From: Tethya wilhelma
Taxonomy: Eukaryota; Porifera; Demospongiae; Tethyida; Tethyidae
Direction of reading: 5' to 3'
DNA: 64,000 nucleotides
Assembly: GCA_964030475.1 (NCBI GenBank)
Contig: CAXIPT010000007.1
Span: forward strand, 247,571-311,570
The translations under genes were made by a program, and so were the position numbers. Numbering within the stretch: position 1 is the first letter of the stretch; each line of letters starts with the position of its first letter. Shown here one piece after another: positions 39,643 to 51,824 of the stretch. Below the pieces are notes generated by a model. That model was not told the origin of the DNA. It saw only the letters and a program-made list of their open reading frames with translations, and made no database searches.

Positions 39643-40297
39643 CAGCTGGCCAGTGGTTCGGGGGACACTAGTGTCAGATTTTGGGACATTTTCACTGAGA
39701 CCCCTCTACATGTGTGCAAAGCTCACAAGCACTGGATACTGTGCATAGCGTGGTCCCCTGATGGTAGGAGACTGGCCTCAGGCTGTAAGAATGGCCACGT
39801 GTGCGTGTGGGATCCCTCCACTGGGAGACAGATTGGACACACCCTCATGGGACATAGACAGTGGATCACATGGTTGGCATGGCAACCACTGCACGAGTAA
39901 GACATAGGATTACTATGTCAAATTTGGCAACCGTGATTTATAACTCACGGTTGCCAAATTTGACATAGTAATCCTATTTGATATTCTTACTACTAGATCC
40001 CTTGCNNNNNNNNNNNNNNNNNNNNNNNNNNNNNNNNNNNNNNNNNNNNNNNNNNNNNNNNNNNNNNNNNNNNNNNNNNNNNNNNNNNNNNNNNNNNNNN
40101 NNNNNNNNNNNNNNNNNNNNNNNNNNNNNNNNNNNNNNNNNNNNNNNNNNNNNNNNNNNNNNNNNNNNNNNNNNNNNNNNNNNNNNNNNNNNNNNNNNNN
40201 NNNNNNNNNNNNNNNNNNNNNNNNNNNNNNNNNNNNNNNNNNNNNNNNNNNNNNNNNNNNNNNNNNNNNNNNNNNNNNNNNNNNNNNNNNNNNNNNN

Positions 40298-40361
<64 letters not shown>

Positions 40362-41559
40362 GGGTGTGTTGTGTAGGACCCTCCAGGGTCATGGCCACTG
40401 GGTGAATACCATGGCTCTCAGTACAGGCTACGCCCTCAGGACTGGTGCATTTGATCCTGCTGACAGTGCACTAAATCAACGAGGGATCAATGGACTTTCA
40501 TGTAAGGAAGAGTTGTTCTCAAGGTAGCTAGGTTTTTGGATGGACTAGCTTCTGTTGGTTACTTACTTGCAGATGTGTTTATGATCAGTCTCTCTCTTTT
40601 ATTTATCATTTCTCTCTTTCTAGTAGAAGAGCTGAGGGAAAGATCTCTGAAAAGATACACAGCCTTGAAGGTAGACTAGCTCACATAGCAACAAATACCA
40701 TACCTTGTCTTCTAATCTTTGTATTTTGCCTCAGGGAAGTGAGCCTGAGAGGCTGGTGTCTGGTTCTGACGACTTCACTCTCTGTCTGTGGCAGCCGACG
40801 GACAACAAGAAACCCATTGCAAAGATGACAGGTGAGTTGCTTGATGATAGCAACATGTTTAGCTGCATGACCAGCTAGGATTGGCCATTTTTGGTTGTCT
40901 TCTTGTAAGGTCATCAACAGCTGATAAATGAAGTGTGTTATTCTCCCGATGCCAGACTCATTGCTAGTGCTTCGTTTGATAAGTCAGTGAAACTCTGGGA
41001 TGGAAAGACTGGGAGGTGGGTATTAAATAGAGTGTGCCAACCATGCAAAACTTTAGTCACTGGTTTTATTACGCTCTTTATAATTTTTTTTTATTCCTCC
41101 AGGTTTATTGCCACTCTCAGAGGGCATGTTAGTGCAGTTTATCAGGTCAGTCTCAACTATCATGGCACTGTATGTGACCAAAAATTGTCATATTTTTGTG
41201 TTCTAGCTTTTAACCTTTTTTCTATCCAGATTGCCTGGTCATCGGACAGCCGACTTCTCTGCAGTGGAAGTTCTGACAGCACTTTGAAAGTCTGTCTCTA
41301 GCTCTTTATGCTGCTAAGTGTCACTAGCTACCATTATTGTCACACAATAGGTGTGGGATTTGAAGCAGAAGAAGCTCCTCCAAGATTTGCCGGGCCATGC
41401 TGATGAGGTCTTCTCTGTGGACTGGAGTCCTGATGGGGAGAAGGTGGCAAGTGGAGGCAGAGACAGGGTGCTCAAACTGTAAGAAAATTAATACACGTCT
41501 ATTAATGAGCAGCTGGCTTCACTTGTGTTAATTTTTTTTTTCTTAGATGGAGAAGATAA
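38958..41559 (+). CDS. NLE1: Notchless (NLE1), WD40 ribosome-assembly factor
   Basis: WD40 protein that recruits the AAA+ ATPase midasin to pre-60S particles. Exons: 38958-39149, 39215-39390, 39455-39500, ~39642-39896, then an assembly gap, 40363-40501, 40624-40670, 40735-40831, 40910-41015, 41103-41145, 41230-41289, 41351-41478, 41547-41559. The NLE N-terminal domain ([10 protein letters not shown]) is followed by WD repeats with [95 protein letters not shown] and ends WRR as in human. About one to two WD repeats are missing in the 292-N gap (40006-40297). The acceptor of the fourth exon reads TG rather than AG at 39641, directly after a long CT tract, probably a sequence error. Start 38958 or 39009. 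Confidence 0.92.
39904..39977. repeat. Perfect 33-bp inverted repeat beside an assembly gap
   Basis: ATAGGATTACTATGTCAAAT... (39904-39936) is followed after 8 bases by its exact reverse complement (39945-39977). It sits 28 bp from the 292-N gap in NLE1. Exact symmetry at a contig end suggests a fold-back sequencing or assembly artefact, though a natural hairpin is possible. Confidence 0.85.
40006..40297. other. Assembly gap (292 N) inside NLE1
   Basis: Unknown bases followed directly by a CT tract. The missing protein part corresponds to the WD repeat(s) between LAWQPLHE and GVLCRTLQG. Confidence 0.99.
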
Positions 41560-41724
41560 CAATGTCTTAACATGGCTCTATAGTAACTAATAATATTATT
41601 ATCAACTTGTTTTTATTTTTAATAGCAATAAAATTAATTATTTTTTAAGGTAAATTAATTTTATGCTTGGATTTGTGACAGAGTGGGTGGGGCTCATGTG
41701 TCACGTGGTCTGCAGAGTGTAAAG

Positions 41725-43192
41725 ATGGCTGCTACTGGAAGAGCTCTCCATTTCGTCTTCAAAGTGGCTGACAGAACAGCCACAGCTGCCTTCTACCGCC
41801 AGGTTCTACGAATGAAGGTTGGGGGGCTCTATCAGGGCCATTAGTGTGGTGTAAATACCTGTATATCCGCCCATCCCAGGTGCTTAGACATGAAGAGTTT
41901 GAGGAAGGGTGCAAAGCTTCTTGTAACGGGTACGTAAGAACAGCAATGGCGGCCTATTGAGTGTAAGCTGTTGTTCATGCTGTAGACCATATGATGGCAA
42001 ATGGAGTAAGTCCATGGTGGGATATGGACCCGAAGACAACCACTTTGTTGTGGAGCTGACGTACAATTATGGCATCAAGCACTATTCCAAGGGAAATGAC
42101 TTCCAGGTATCTTTCTAGCTGGCTATTATGTGTGTGAGTGCTAAGATGGAACTTTATAACTTGCTTGAAAATGCTCTCCCTTCTTTCAGCGCATGAGCAT
42201 CTTCTCAAAGGACGTGGTCGCTAATGTGAAGCAATGTAACTATGTCCAAACACAGGTAATGCAGCTTACTTTATATCAGACATATAATTATTATTNCAGC
42301 TGTGTGACGCAATGTTACATTGGATGTGTGTTAGATTACTGGAACAAGTTGCTAGGATTGAAGATCTACTCTCAGAGCAGCAGCTGTGCCGTCTTGGGTT
42401 ATGAGGACAATCAGGTATGACTAAGAATCAAGAATGATGACATCACTATTGGTCATCTCAATAATAACTAACTTATTAATCGTAGGCTCGTTTGGAGCTG
42501 GTAGAAATCTCGGAGCCAATCAACAGAGCTGAAGCTTTTGGAAGAATAGCGTTCTCTTGTCCTAGTGCTCAGGTTTGTCTGCTGGCTGGCAGCTAGATCA
42601 TGCCATCAGCATTGCTTACTTATAACCGCTAATAACTGTTAGCAGCTGGTTCATATCCAATAATTGATCTACACACAGCTGCCTGGGGTGGAGCAGGTGG
42701 TGAAGGATGCCGGTCATACCATCCTCACTCCCCTCGTCAGTCTGGACACTCCGGGTAAAGCCACCGTCCAGGTCGTCATACTGGCTGATCCGGTAAGTCA
42801 GAACCCCCTTTGCTGACTCAGCACACATGTAGGTGTGCACCATTTTATTGCATGGTCCACGCTAATTGCATTCTGGTCATGTGATCACAATACATTAGAA
42901 CAGAATTAGCATGATGATAATTTTGATATTACTTTCTCTAATTAAAGGTAATCATCTATTATTCATATATAGGATGGGCATGAGATATGCTTTGTAGGAG
43001 ACGAGGCGTTCAGGGAGCTGTCCCAGGTGGACCCAGCCGCCGACAAACTGATCGATGATGTAAGTGCATGATGTTTGAACCAATCCAAGTGTGATGTAAG
43101 AATGACGTCATGGTATTTGGGTTTCCTAGGCGATGGCTGCAGATAAGAGTGACGAGTGGTTTGCAAAGAGAGCCAAGTCCAAAGACCAATAA
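41725..43192 (+). CDS. GLOD4: GLOD4, glyoxalase-domain protein
   Basis: VOC-superfamily protein with two glyoxalase-like domains, mitochondrial/cytosolic, enzymatic role unclear. Exons seen: 41725-41817, 41880-41929, 41986-42106, 42190-42255, 42335-42414, 42486-42572, 42679-42792, 42973-43059, 43130-43192. Signature segments: [99 protein letters not shown], and a C-terminal [13 protein letters not shown] single N at 42296 marks a join where roughly 40 residues (end of the first domain, start of the second) are missing, so the model is incomplete in the middle. It starts 165 bp after the NLE1 stop on the same strand. Confidence 0.93.
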
Positions 43193-43291
43193 ATTGGCTT
43201 TTTTTGAAGTTTTAATTATGTTATAAAAATATCCCACAATATTATGTCATGTGTACACAGATGTCAACTCAATGTTTATAACATAAAATTA

Positions 43292-44364
43292 TTAATATTC
43301 AAAAGGTTTTTCAAGCAATCTCTCCGCAAACAAGAGAACAGCCGGGACCACTTCCTCACCAGTCGGGATGATCTACAGCAACACATGATGCATAGTAATA
43401 AACACTAACTATTAATTTAAAAAAATTATAACTATTAATAATGAAGGCACCGATGGTGCATAAGCCTCGGCGCATATCAGAATGTGTAACTAAACAAGAA
43501 TGACATTGTACACAAGAGTACCATTTGCAATTAATTGCTCTTGTGTGTCCGAAGTCTGGCCTGTGAGACTACCAATACATCCAGTGACTTGTCTGTCTAC
43601 TCATAACGACATGATGTAGCAGTGGCATATGATACTGGAAGCCATGGACTTGCCTGATAAACACTGCGGATGCTCATTTCACATTTATATTGTAGTTTAA
43701 CACTACAAGACCAATGCTGATGATTCTATATATCTATGATGATTCAGCTAGGACTCAAATCATGCTGCACTGCAGTGAGACTACAGACTGACACCCATGA
43801 ACACCGTGATTGCCGGGACTCTTCCAGTGAATAAGCCACTATCATGTAAAGTTCTACAAAGTATTGTGTTTTAATACCCTCACTAAATTTAACTTACAAG
43901 ACTCTTGCAAGCAGTTCCAGCACCTGAGCCAAGCACAAGCCTACTGTATTTCTAGATAACGCACACTGCAGGGGGCGTAATCAATAGGTGTGGTTTCGAA
44001 GCTAAGCACTCAGAGAAGCACAAAAGCCTCAGATCTCAGAAACTACAGTGTTTTGCAAGATGCTAAATATAATATTTCAAGATAACTTCGATTCATGAAC
44101 GTAAGTACCTTCCATTTCTCATGTAGAGTTGCCGTTCTTCAGATTATCTCGTAACAGACAGACGCACACACAAAACGACTACCGTAACCCTCTGCACGTG
44201 CTACGCACGTGCCGAGGCTTAATTACAGGTAGGCTATACCTGGTCAGGAGGGAGGAGGAATCCATATTGGCCTGTGTCCCTCAACTCAATGGCTATACCA
44301 GCAGATCTGTAGCCTCCATTGGCTCCATTAGCATCATCAGAATAGAACCTAGGAAGGAGGGAGG

Positions 44365-44402
<38 letters not shown>

Positions 44403-46176
44403 ACTCTGAATAATTCATGGTCATACAGTCACACATGAATGCACTGATGACATCATCGTACCAGTCGGAGGTGGTCCCTGAGGTCCCGTACAGCTGGTAC
44501 TTCTTCTGAGAAGTGTATCTCTTTCCATGAACCTCAAAGATCACATCCGACATTTTATCTCCAATGTCCTTCATGTCTGCCTCATCAGGGCTGTCTGCGG
44601 TGGTCCAGCCTAAGGACATAGAGAGACCAAGAGGATGATATTCCACTAGGCTGAGGCTCCCCACGCAAAACAATGTGGGTACATAGACATTTACAGTGGG
44701 CCTGAAGGTTCAAACACTGGTTTTGCTAACCAATTTTTTATCTAAGCTATTTTTAACCCCTTCTAAGGGATTTCCAAAGTCATCTATGTGATTTTCATCT
44801 AAGCCGTTTTGTCTAAGTGGTTTTAGTCTAAGCCATTTTCATCTGAGTGATATTCTTCCAAGTCTAAGGCTAAGGCTAGGGCTAGTACTAGGCTAGGAGC
44901 TAGGGCTAGGGTCTAGGAGTTAGGGGGCTGGAGCTAGGGGCTAGGGAATAGAGGCTAGGGCTAGGGCTAGGGGCTAGGAGTTAGGGGGCTGGAGTAAGCG
45001 GCTAGGGAATAGAGGCTAAGCCTAGGGGCTAGGGCTTTGATGAAAATGGCTTTGATGCAAAATTGCTTAGATGAAAATCTCTTAAATAAAAATCTCTTAG
45101 AAGGGATTGAAAATAGCTTAGATAAAAATTGGTTAGATAAAATCGCTTAGAAGGGGTTAAAAATAGCTTAGATCAAAAATCGGTTAGCAAAATCAGTTGA
45201 ACCTTCAGGGCCACCATAGATATTAAACAAAGTGTTGCTTTGGCCAGTTCTCACAACATGTTAATATAATGAAGCAACATTTCGTGGTCTTTAATTATTG
45301 AAGGTTAATACTAAAGTACTGACAGAGCTGAAGTGAAATATTATGGGTAGCTGTTGCTATGGCGATAGCTCACCATATGGTCTCATGATGAGTTGGCTGT
45401 AGGAGTGCCAGTCAATGGCACCAATGATAGGACTGTTGGATCTGCAATATATGTGTGTGAGGATGTGAGGGTGTGAGGGTATGAGGATGTGAGGATGTGA
45501 GGGTATGATGGTATGAACGTATGAGGGTATGAACGTATGAGGGTATGAGGATGTGAGGGTACCAGGATGTGAGGGTGTGATGGTGTGAAGGTGTGAGGGT
45601 GTGAGGATGTGAGGCTGTGCACTCACTTAAAGTAGTTGATGCAGTTCTGTGTCTCTGGCTCAGAAGCTGCACTTTCACCTCTGTACGTCTCACTGCAAGG
45701 ATTACCAGAACTCCCTTCCTATCATACACAAATTACATCATTTTCAAATCTATTTATAGACTACCACATCAGCTATATTTAGAACTGACCCCTCCCCATT
45801 GTATGGGATAGTTCCTATTATTGTCGACGCCCATGCATGAGCTGTTGCTAGGCTGACGGCGATTCTTCCTCCATAGCCTGTCATTGGTCCACGTGTACTG
45901 GAATGAAGGGATTAAAATTATTTATACGGTTGCTATTGGTTACTGCAATCACTCACCACATAGCCATCAGGGTTTGATATCGGAAAGAGTACGAACTCAG
46001 CTTTGTCCAACAAGTGAGTAACCTAGAGGGGAATAGTGAAACTGATTTCTTGAATTACTTGTGGTTAGAGTTAACGCTCATCAACATTATAATCTTACTC
46101 ACTCTGTCATCTTTCCCATAATTTTCGGCCAAATAGTTGACAATGTACATACAGGTAGCCCCCGATATCCATTCCC
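43292..46176 (-). CDS. M14 carboxypeptidase 1, C-terminal part only
   Basis: Secreted zinc metallocarboxypeptidase (A/B subfamily) lacking its 5' half. Exons 46103-46176, 45957-46022, 45790-45897, 45627-45718, 45374-45441, 44462-44609, 44240-44348, 43292-43372. Visible active-site parts: the Glu of HxxE ([15 protein letters not shown]), NPDGYV, GVDNNRNY, the third zinc ligand in [10 protein letters not shown], Tyr248 and residue 255 = Ser in YGTSGTTSDW, and Glu270 in [15 protein letters not shown]. Signal peptide, activation peptide and the exon with the first zinc His are absent; the next exon to the right lies beyond the contig join at 46647 and belongs to a different gene. The sequence is the most divergent of the array (GVDNNRNY instead of GVDLNRNY). 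Substrate preference cannot be fixed from Ser255. Confidence 0.85.
44696..45214. mobile_element. ~520-bp inverted-repeat element containing a GGCTAG minisatellite
   Basis: The left end (GTGGGCCTGAAGGTTCAA, 44696) and right end (TTGAACCTTCAGGGCCAC, ending 45214) are inverted repeats over ~70 bp, including TTTTGCTAACC and CTATTTTTAACCCCTTCTAA. Between them degenerate TCTAAG-type repeats lead into a core (about 44870-45035) of GGCTAGGGCTAGGA-like units. No ORF. It lies in an intron of carboxypeptidase 1. Confidence 0.75.
45440..45625. repeat. ~10-bp minisatellite (GTGAGGATGT-type)
   Basis: Eighteen or so imperfect units of GTGAGGGTAT / GTGAGGATGT / GTATGAACGT in an intron of carboxypeptidase 1. 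It generates Ser/His/Pro-rich chance ORFs on the minus strand. Confidence 0.9.
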
Positions 46177-46647
46177 CTGGAAACACACACAGCAACATAA
46201 CATTTCCATAACGACAAACGATAGGACTATAGATATTATTGCAAAGTATGCACAAAAAGTGCACACACAAGTGCAGATAATTATCATACGTACGATAGTA
46301 CGTATAGTAGGAATGGGCCGTCTGTCCCATAGACACAATACAAAATGTTGGCCACCATAAAAATCTAGTCAAACAAAATTAAACCTTCAAAGTTGCTCAG
46401 AAGCTCTCACTGACAGATTACCAACTGCATGCAAGGCCTAAAACTCACAAAAACTTTCTGCAGCACTCGTAGAGAGCGCTAGTGGGAAGCCACCATAGTG
46501 CCATTTTTGTTCATCTAACTTACGTACGTACGTACGTACTTACTTACTTCCTAACTGACTTACTTGAAAAGCATTTCCAGAGCCCCAGAATTTGTTGAGC
46601 CAACTTTTATAGCACAAAGTAAGTTCTTTTCATGGGTACTACATTCN

Positions 46648-48695
46648 TATACTTACTTTTTCATCTTTTTCATGGTTTTCAAGAAGATAGTTAGCAATGT
46701 ACATACAAGTGGCACCAGAGATCCACTCTCCTGAAGAATATCAATTTTCCCATAAATGTGTGCACACCCTTTGAGGTCAGACTATAGCTAGCTTACTTGC
46801 GTGGATCTGACACTGGAAGTAAATCTTTTTAGTAGGAGGGTTGTTTGCATCGGCTGATATGTGGATGGCTGGCATGTCTCTTCCCTCATATGACTTGCCA
46901 ATGGCTTCGAAGTGCTTGACAATTCCAAAGTCACTGTATTTCTCTGCCAACTCTTTATACCATGTCACTATTTCTTCATAAGGATGCTAAGATTAAAACA
47001 TAAAGAAGTAATGCTAGCTGCCATGTAAATTCATTGTCACATGATCTCTAGCTTGGTATGCAGCTACAGCTAGTTACAAGACTTAGTGACTAAAATAGTA
47101 GTCATACCGCTGCCACTTATTTTAGTTTCTCCATTATTAATTTTCTACATTGAACTCACATATTCCTCAAACCATTCTATATAGTTGTGCTGTTGTGTTC
47201 TGTGGTTTCATTAGTCTCTCTGCCTCTCTCACTAGCTGCTCCATACTGCTGTGCAGGATGGAACACTCTGGGTAGTCTCCCTTCAACTCTGTGTAGAGCT
47301 CCTTTTTCATACGAATATCAGCACTTCCATCTGGAGTGATCTTCCACACATCAACATCATCCTGTCCCAGCAAACCATGGAGCCTCTCTCCCACTACACC
47401 AGTGCTGGATGACACATGTATATAGACACACTTTTGCTTTTAGAACTGGAAAATTACCAGCAGTTTTAAGTTACTAACTCTTCTTACCACTTAACAACTA
47501 GTTCATCATCATAGCTGACTGTCCTGGTGTATTTCTGTCCTGCCTGACAGAGACCAACTGCCAACAGAAGCACCAACACTTTCTCCATGTTATTAGCGTT
47601 TATGCAATGTGTATAGCCCTGTCCCCGCTTAGGCATAATGATATTCATAGTAAAAAGCTGATCACAACAGAGAGAGAAGTTCTTTACAAAAATTATTTCA
47701 CAAAGTCCAAGTCTCATTTCGACAGTGGGCTGGCAAGCAACTCAGTGGCAAACAGAAGAGCCCCTAACATATTCTCCTCACCAGTTGGGATGATCTAGAT
47801 ATAATGATAGATTTTCATTGTAACTGTTTGCATGTATTTATTCATTGGCATCAGAGAAAGTTGACTTTTTCATTAGTCTGTGAGTACTCAAGCCCCTTGT
47901 ATAATTATGTTTGGTCATAACTTTTATACTATTTGTTTGTAGACTGTAGTTTAAGCCTTTAAATTAACACTAATGTCATAATTACACAAGGTCCGCTGTG
48001 TCAACCCTCCTCCACATTGACATCACATTACCTGGTCAGGGGGGAGCAGAAAGCCATATTGGCCAGTGTCCCTGAGCTCAATGGTAAAGCCAGCTGCCCT
48101 GTACTGGTTGTTTTCATTTGCCTTCTCAGAATAAAACCTATGGGAATGGGTGAGAGAGGGAATGAATTAACATTTGACATGTGAGACTAGACTAGTACAA
48201 TACTTGAATGCATGCATGAGTATCGTCATGGATACTTAGTTACTAACTAACTATTTGTACCAGTCGTCTGCTGATCCTGTTGTCTTGTACAAGCCATGTG
48301 CTTTCTGACTCGTATATCTCTTCCCATGTTTGCTAAACATGACAGTACTCATATCGTCACCAATCTCTTTCAGCTGGTCTTCATCAGGAGAATCATCAGC
48401 GGTCCAACCTTACATGATATGGTTATTAAAAAAAATGAATATTAGTTAGTTAATTATTAGAACATCACAGTGACTCACCATAAGGCCTCAGGATGAGCTG
48501 ACCAAATGAGTGCCAGTCAATGGCTCCCACTATGTCACCACTGGCTCTGAGAACAAGTTGACAAAAAAATTCAAGTTGTGTCAATAGATACTTATTATTT
48601 ACTTGAAGTAGTTTTGAGTGTTCTGAGTCTCTGGTTCAGAGGCAGCAGCTGTTCCATGATAAGTCTCAGAGCATGGGTTGCTTGAGCTACCACCC

Positions 48696-48697
<2 letters not shown>
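46648..48697 (-). repeat. 2-kb segment repeated base for base at 56416-58465
   Basis: The sequence from the single N at 46647 to a GT tract is identical, at a constant offset of 9768, to 56416-58465, introns included. One end of each copy is a contig edge (46647 and 58520). This is the signature of two overlapping contigs placed in the wrong order, not of a biological duplication. Confidence 0.9.
46657..47588 (-). CDS. M14 carboxypeptidase, 5' exons; same sequence as the start of carboxypeptidase 6
   Basis: Four exons (47488-47588, 47160-47404, 46797-46986, 46657-46730) encoding signal peptide, activation peptide and the first catalytic exons. They are identical to 57256-57356, 56928-57172, 56565-56754 and 56425-56498, including the 4-base insertion that shifts the frame in the activation-peptide exon. 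It is not counted as a separate gene. The exon to the left across the N belongs to carboxypeptidase 1. Confidence 0.85.
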
Positions 48698-48734
<37 letters not shown>

Positions 48735-50288
48735 CGGGGGGGAACACTATTGCACTGCTTCTCATGCCCACTTAGTGCACAGGCAAGCTGGCTGGACCAG
48801 CTAGGTATGACCCTTAGTGGTAGCTGAAAATGGTTTGTACCTCATCCCAGTGGTCATCATAGTTTCTGTTGAGATCCACTCCAGCGCAGGTGGAGCCTGG
48901 GGGTGGAGGTCGGCGATTCTTTCTCCACATTCTATCATTGGTCCATGAATACTGATCATGATAATAATTAATTAATAGTTAATGATAACAATAGCGTATT
49001 AAAATGAGATCAACAAAAATACAATGACCAGACTACAATCAGAGACACCCACCACATAGCCATCAGGGTTCACAAAGGGCACAAAGATGAACTCATTTTC
49101 ATCAACTAACTCCTCATTCTGTGACAAAATTTACATGTGAGTCGATCGCATTTCATTTTCAGTGATGACTGTATGTGTGTGCTTACTTCTTCATAATTTT
49201 CAAGAAGATAGTTAGCAATGTACATACAAATGGCTCCAGAAATCCACTCTCCTACAGAATATCAAAGTTCTCAGTGTGTGCACACCCTTTGAGGTCAGAT
49301 CGACTGGTTCTCTTACTTGCGTGAATCTGACACTGGAAGTAAATCTTAAGCTTTTTGTTTGGATCTCCAATGTTGGCCGTTGTGATGTGGACAGCTGGCA
49401 TGTCTCGTCCCTCAACTGACTTACCAATGGATCCATTATACTTGACAAGGCCTGGAAACCTCTCTGATAAGCCTTTATACCACTCCACTATTTCTTCATA
49501 AGGATGCTGAGAGAGTAATAAATTGATAAACAAAATCCTTTAATGTGGTATCGTCTCATTCTCATGCTCTCTCTCCGAAAACAGTGAAACGGACTCCGAC
49601 ACCGAGTGAGGGAGCCTGGGAACTAATGAGGTTATGCTTATGATCATAACAGCTGCAGTACAGCAAATTCTCACACATGATGCTCGGTATGTGTGACCTA
49701 GGCCTATATATACTCTAGAGCCAGTTTCTCCATTGCAGCAATATCAATATTCCAGGACTAGCTACTTGAACCACCATTTCTTTAGTTGGTTCTATTATAT
49801 TAATTTTCTAGTACGTGGACTCACATATTCCTCAAACCATTCAGCCTTGGCTGTTGTGTTCTGCGGTTTCATTAGTCTCTCTGCCTCTCTCACTAGTTGC
49901 TCCACACTGCTGTGCAGGATGAAACACTCTGGGTAGTCTCTCTTCAACTCTCTGTAGAGCTCCTTCTTCATACGAATGTCAGCACTTCCATCTGGAGTGA
50001 GCTTCCACACGTCAACACCATCCAATCCCAGCAAACCATGGAACCTCTCTCTCCCTACACCAGTACTGTCCAGAGAGGGACACACACATCAATATAAACA
50101 TAATTTGTTTGTTTATATGTTTTGCTCTGAGCCAATTAGCTACAGATAATTAATTAAGTTTAATTATCAGTTATTAACTTTCCTTACCACTTAACGACTA
50201 GTTCATCGTCATAGCTGACTGTCCTGGTGTATTTCTGTCCTGCCTGACAGAAACCAACTGCCAACAGAAGTACCAACACCTTCTCCAT
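47714..50288 (-). CDS. M14 carboxypeptidase 3, complete, B-like (Asp255)
   Basis: Complete secreted procarboxypeptidase, 11 exons: 50188-50288, 49825-50065, 49317-49506, 49187-49251, 49053-49118, 48841-48951, 48603-48694, 48479-48546, 48261-48408, 48032-48137, 47714-47794 (1269 nt, 422 residues). Signal peptide MEKVLVLLLAVGFCQAG, activation peptide ~20-114 ([20 protein letters not shown]), then the catalytic domain. Zinc ligands: HARE (created across an exon junction, IHA|REW) and the His of IDWHSFGQLI. Substrate residues: [13 protein letters not shown] (Asn144, Arg145), [10 protein letters not shown] (Tyr248, Asp255), Glu270 in IELRDTG. Asp255 is the carboxypeptidase B signature, so cleavage of C-terminal Lys/Arg is inferred. 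The pro-domain implies a zymogen activated by proteolysis outside the cell or in a food vacuole. Confidence 0.93.
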
Positions 50289-50516
50289 GTTAGATGCCAG
50301 CAGTATTGCACTGCCCCTCTCATAGTAATGATATTCATGGCGTGAGCATCCGGGGACCATATTACTTGTTATGACCACAATTAATAATTATTTTGTCATA
50401 CCTTAATAAACAATATTAAAAATAACAACAACAAAAAAACATAATTATAGTCCGTCACTAAAACAACAACAGAAAGTTCTTTACAAAAATCACAAGTGAT
50501 TATTATTGTACTAATC

Positions 50517-51355
50517 TTATTTCGACAGTGGACTCTCAACCAACTCCTTGGCAAACACAAGTACCCCCTTCACGATCTCCTCACCAGTTGGAATAATCTA
50601 GGACAATTGATAATAATAGTTAACTTACTAGCTAAACATTAAACATCACATTACCTGGTCAGGAGGAAGCAGAAAGCCATATTGGCCAGTGTCCCTGAGC
50701 TCCATGGTAAAGCCAGCTGCCCTGTATTGGTTGTCTTCATTTGCCTTATCGGAGTAAAACCTGCCAACAAAAACAAAGCAATACGTTAATAATTATAATC
50801 AAAGAATGTTGTTAGTGAGTCTCTATAGTCTTACAGCTGCAGGTAGGAGCACCTGGGCTAGCCTAGCACTGTCAGACTAGTACAATACTTGAATGAGTAT
50901 CGTCATGGATACTTAGTTACTAACTTCTAGCTATTCCTACCAGTCGTCTGCTGATCCCGTTGTCTTGTACAAGCCATGGGCTTTTTGACTCGTATATTTC
51001 TTCCCATGTACAGTTTCTATGGCAATGCTCATGGCATCACCAATCTCTTTCAGCTGGGTTTCATCAGGGGAATCAGCAGCGGTCCAACCTTACATGATAT
51101 GGTTATTAAATATTAGTAGTTAATTATCTCACAGTGACTCACCGTAAGGCCTCAGGATGAGCTGACTATAGGAGTGCCAATCAATGGCACCCACTATGTT
51201 ACCACTGGCTCTGAAAGCAGAATTATTGACTTATAGTTATGTAGTAATAAAATAATATACTTGCTTGAAATAGTTCTGAGTGTTTTGAGTCTCTGGTTCA
51301 GAGGCAGCAGCTGTTCCATGATAAGTTTCAGAGCATGGGTTGCTTGAGCTACCAC

Positions 51356-51401
<46 letters not shown>

Positions 51402-51776
51402 TGTGCATGTACAGTATACGTACATATATACCTCATTCCAGTGGTCATCATAGTTTCTGTTGAGATCCACTCCATAGCAAGAAGAGCCTGAGGGTGGAGG
51501 TTGGCGATTCTTCCTCCACATTCTATCAGTGGTCCATGAATACTGGTCATGATAATAATTATTAATTAATAGTTAATGATAATAATAGTGTATTAAAATG
51601 ACATCATCAAAAACAAAAGCTTTTTATAGAATGACATTCCCTTACCTCGTAGCCATCAGGGTTCACAAAGGGGACAAAGATGAACTCTACTTCATCGAGT
51701 AATTTTTTAACCTGTGACAAAATTTAATCTAAGTAAATGGTAATCCATGTTGAGTTGGTGACATTTCATTTTCAGC

Positions 51777-51824
<48 letters not shown>

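Noticed and set aside
44870..45035. Possible interstitial telomere from GGGCTA/TAGGG-like repeats
   Set aside because: The units are GGCTAG-type with irregular spacing, not TTAGGG, and are enclosed by inverted repeats of a mobile element.
45357..45729. Ser/His/Pro-rich ORFs that look like repeat proteins
   Set aside because: They read the 10-bp intronic minisatellite; real carboxypeptidase exons lie on either side in a different frame.
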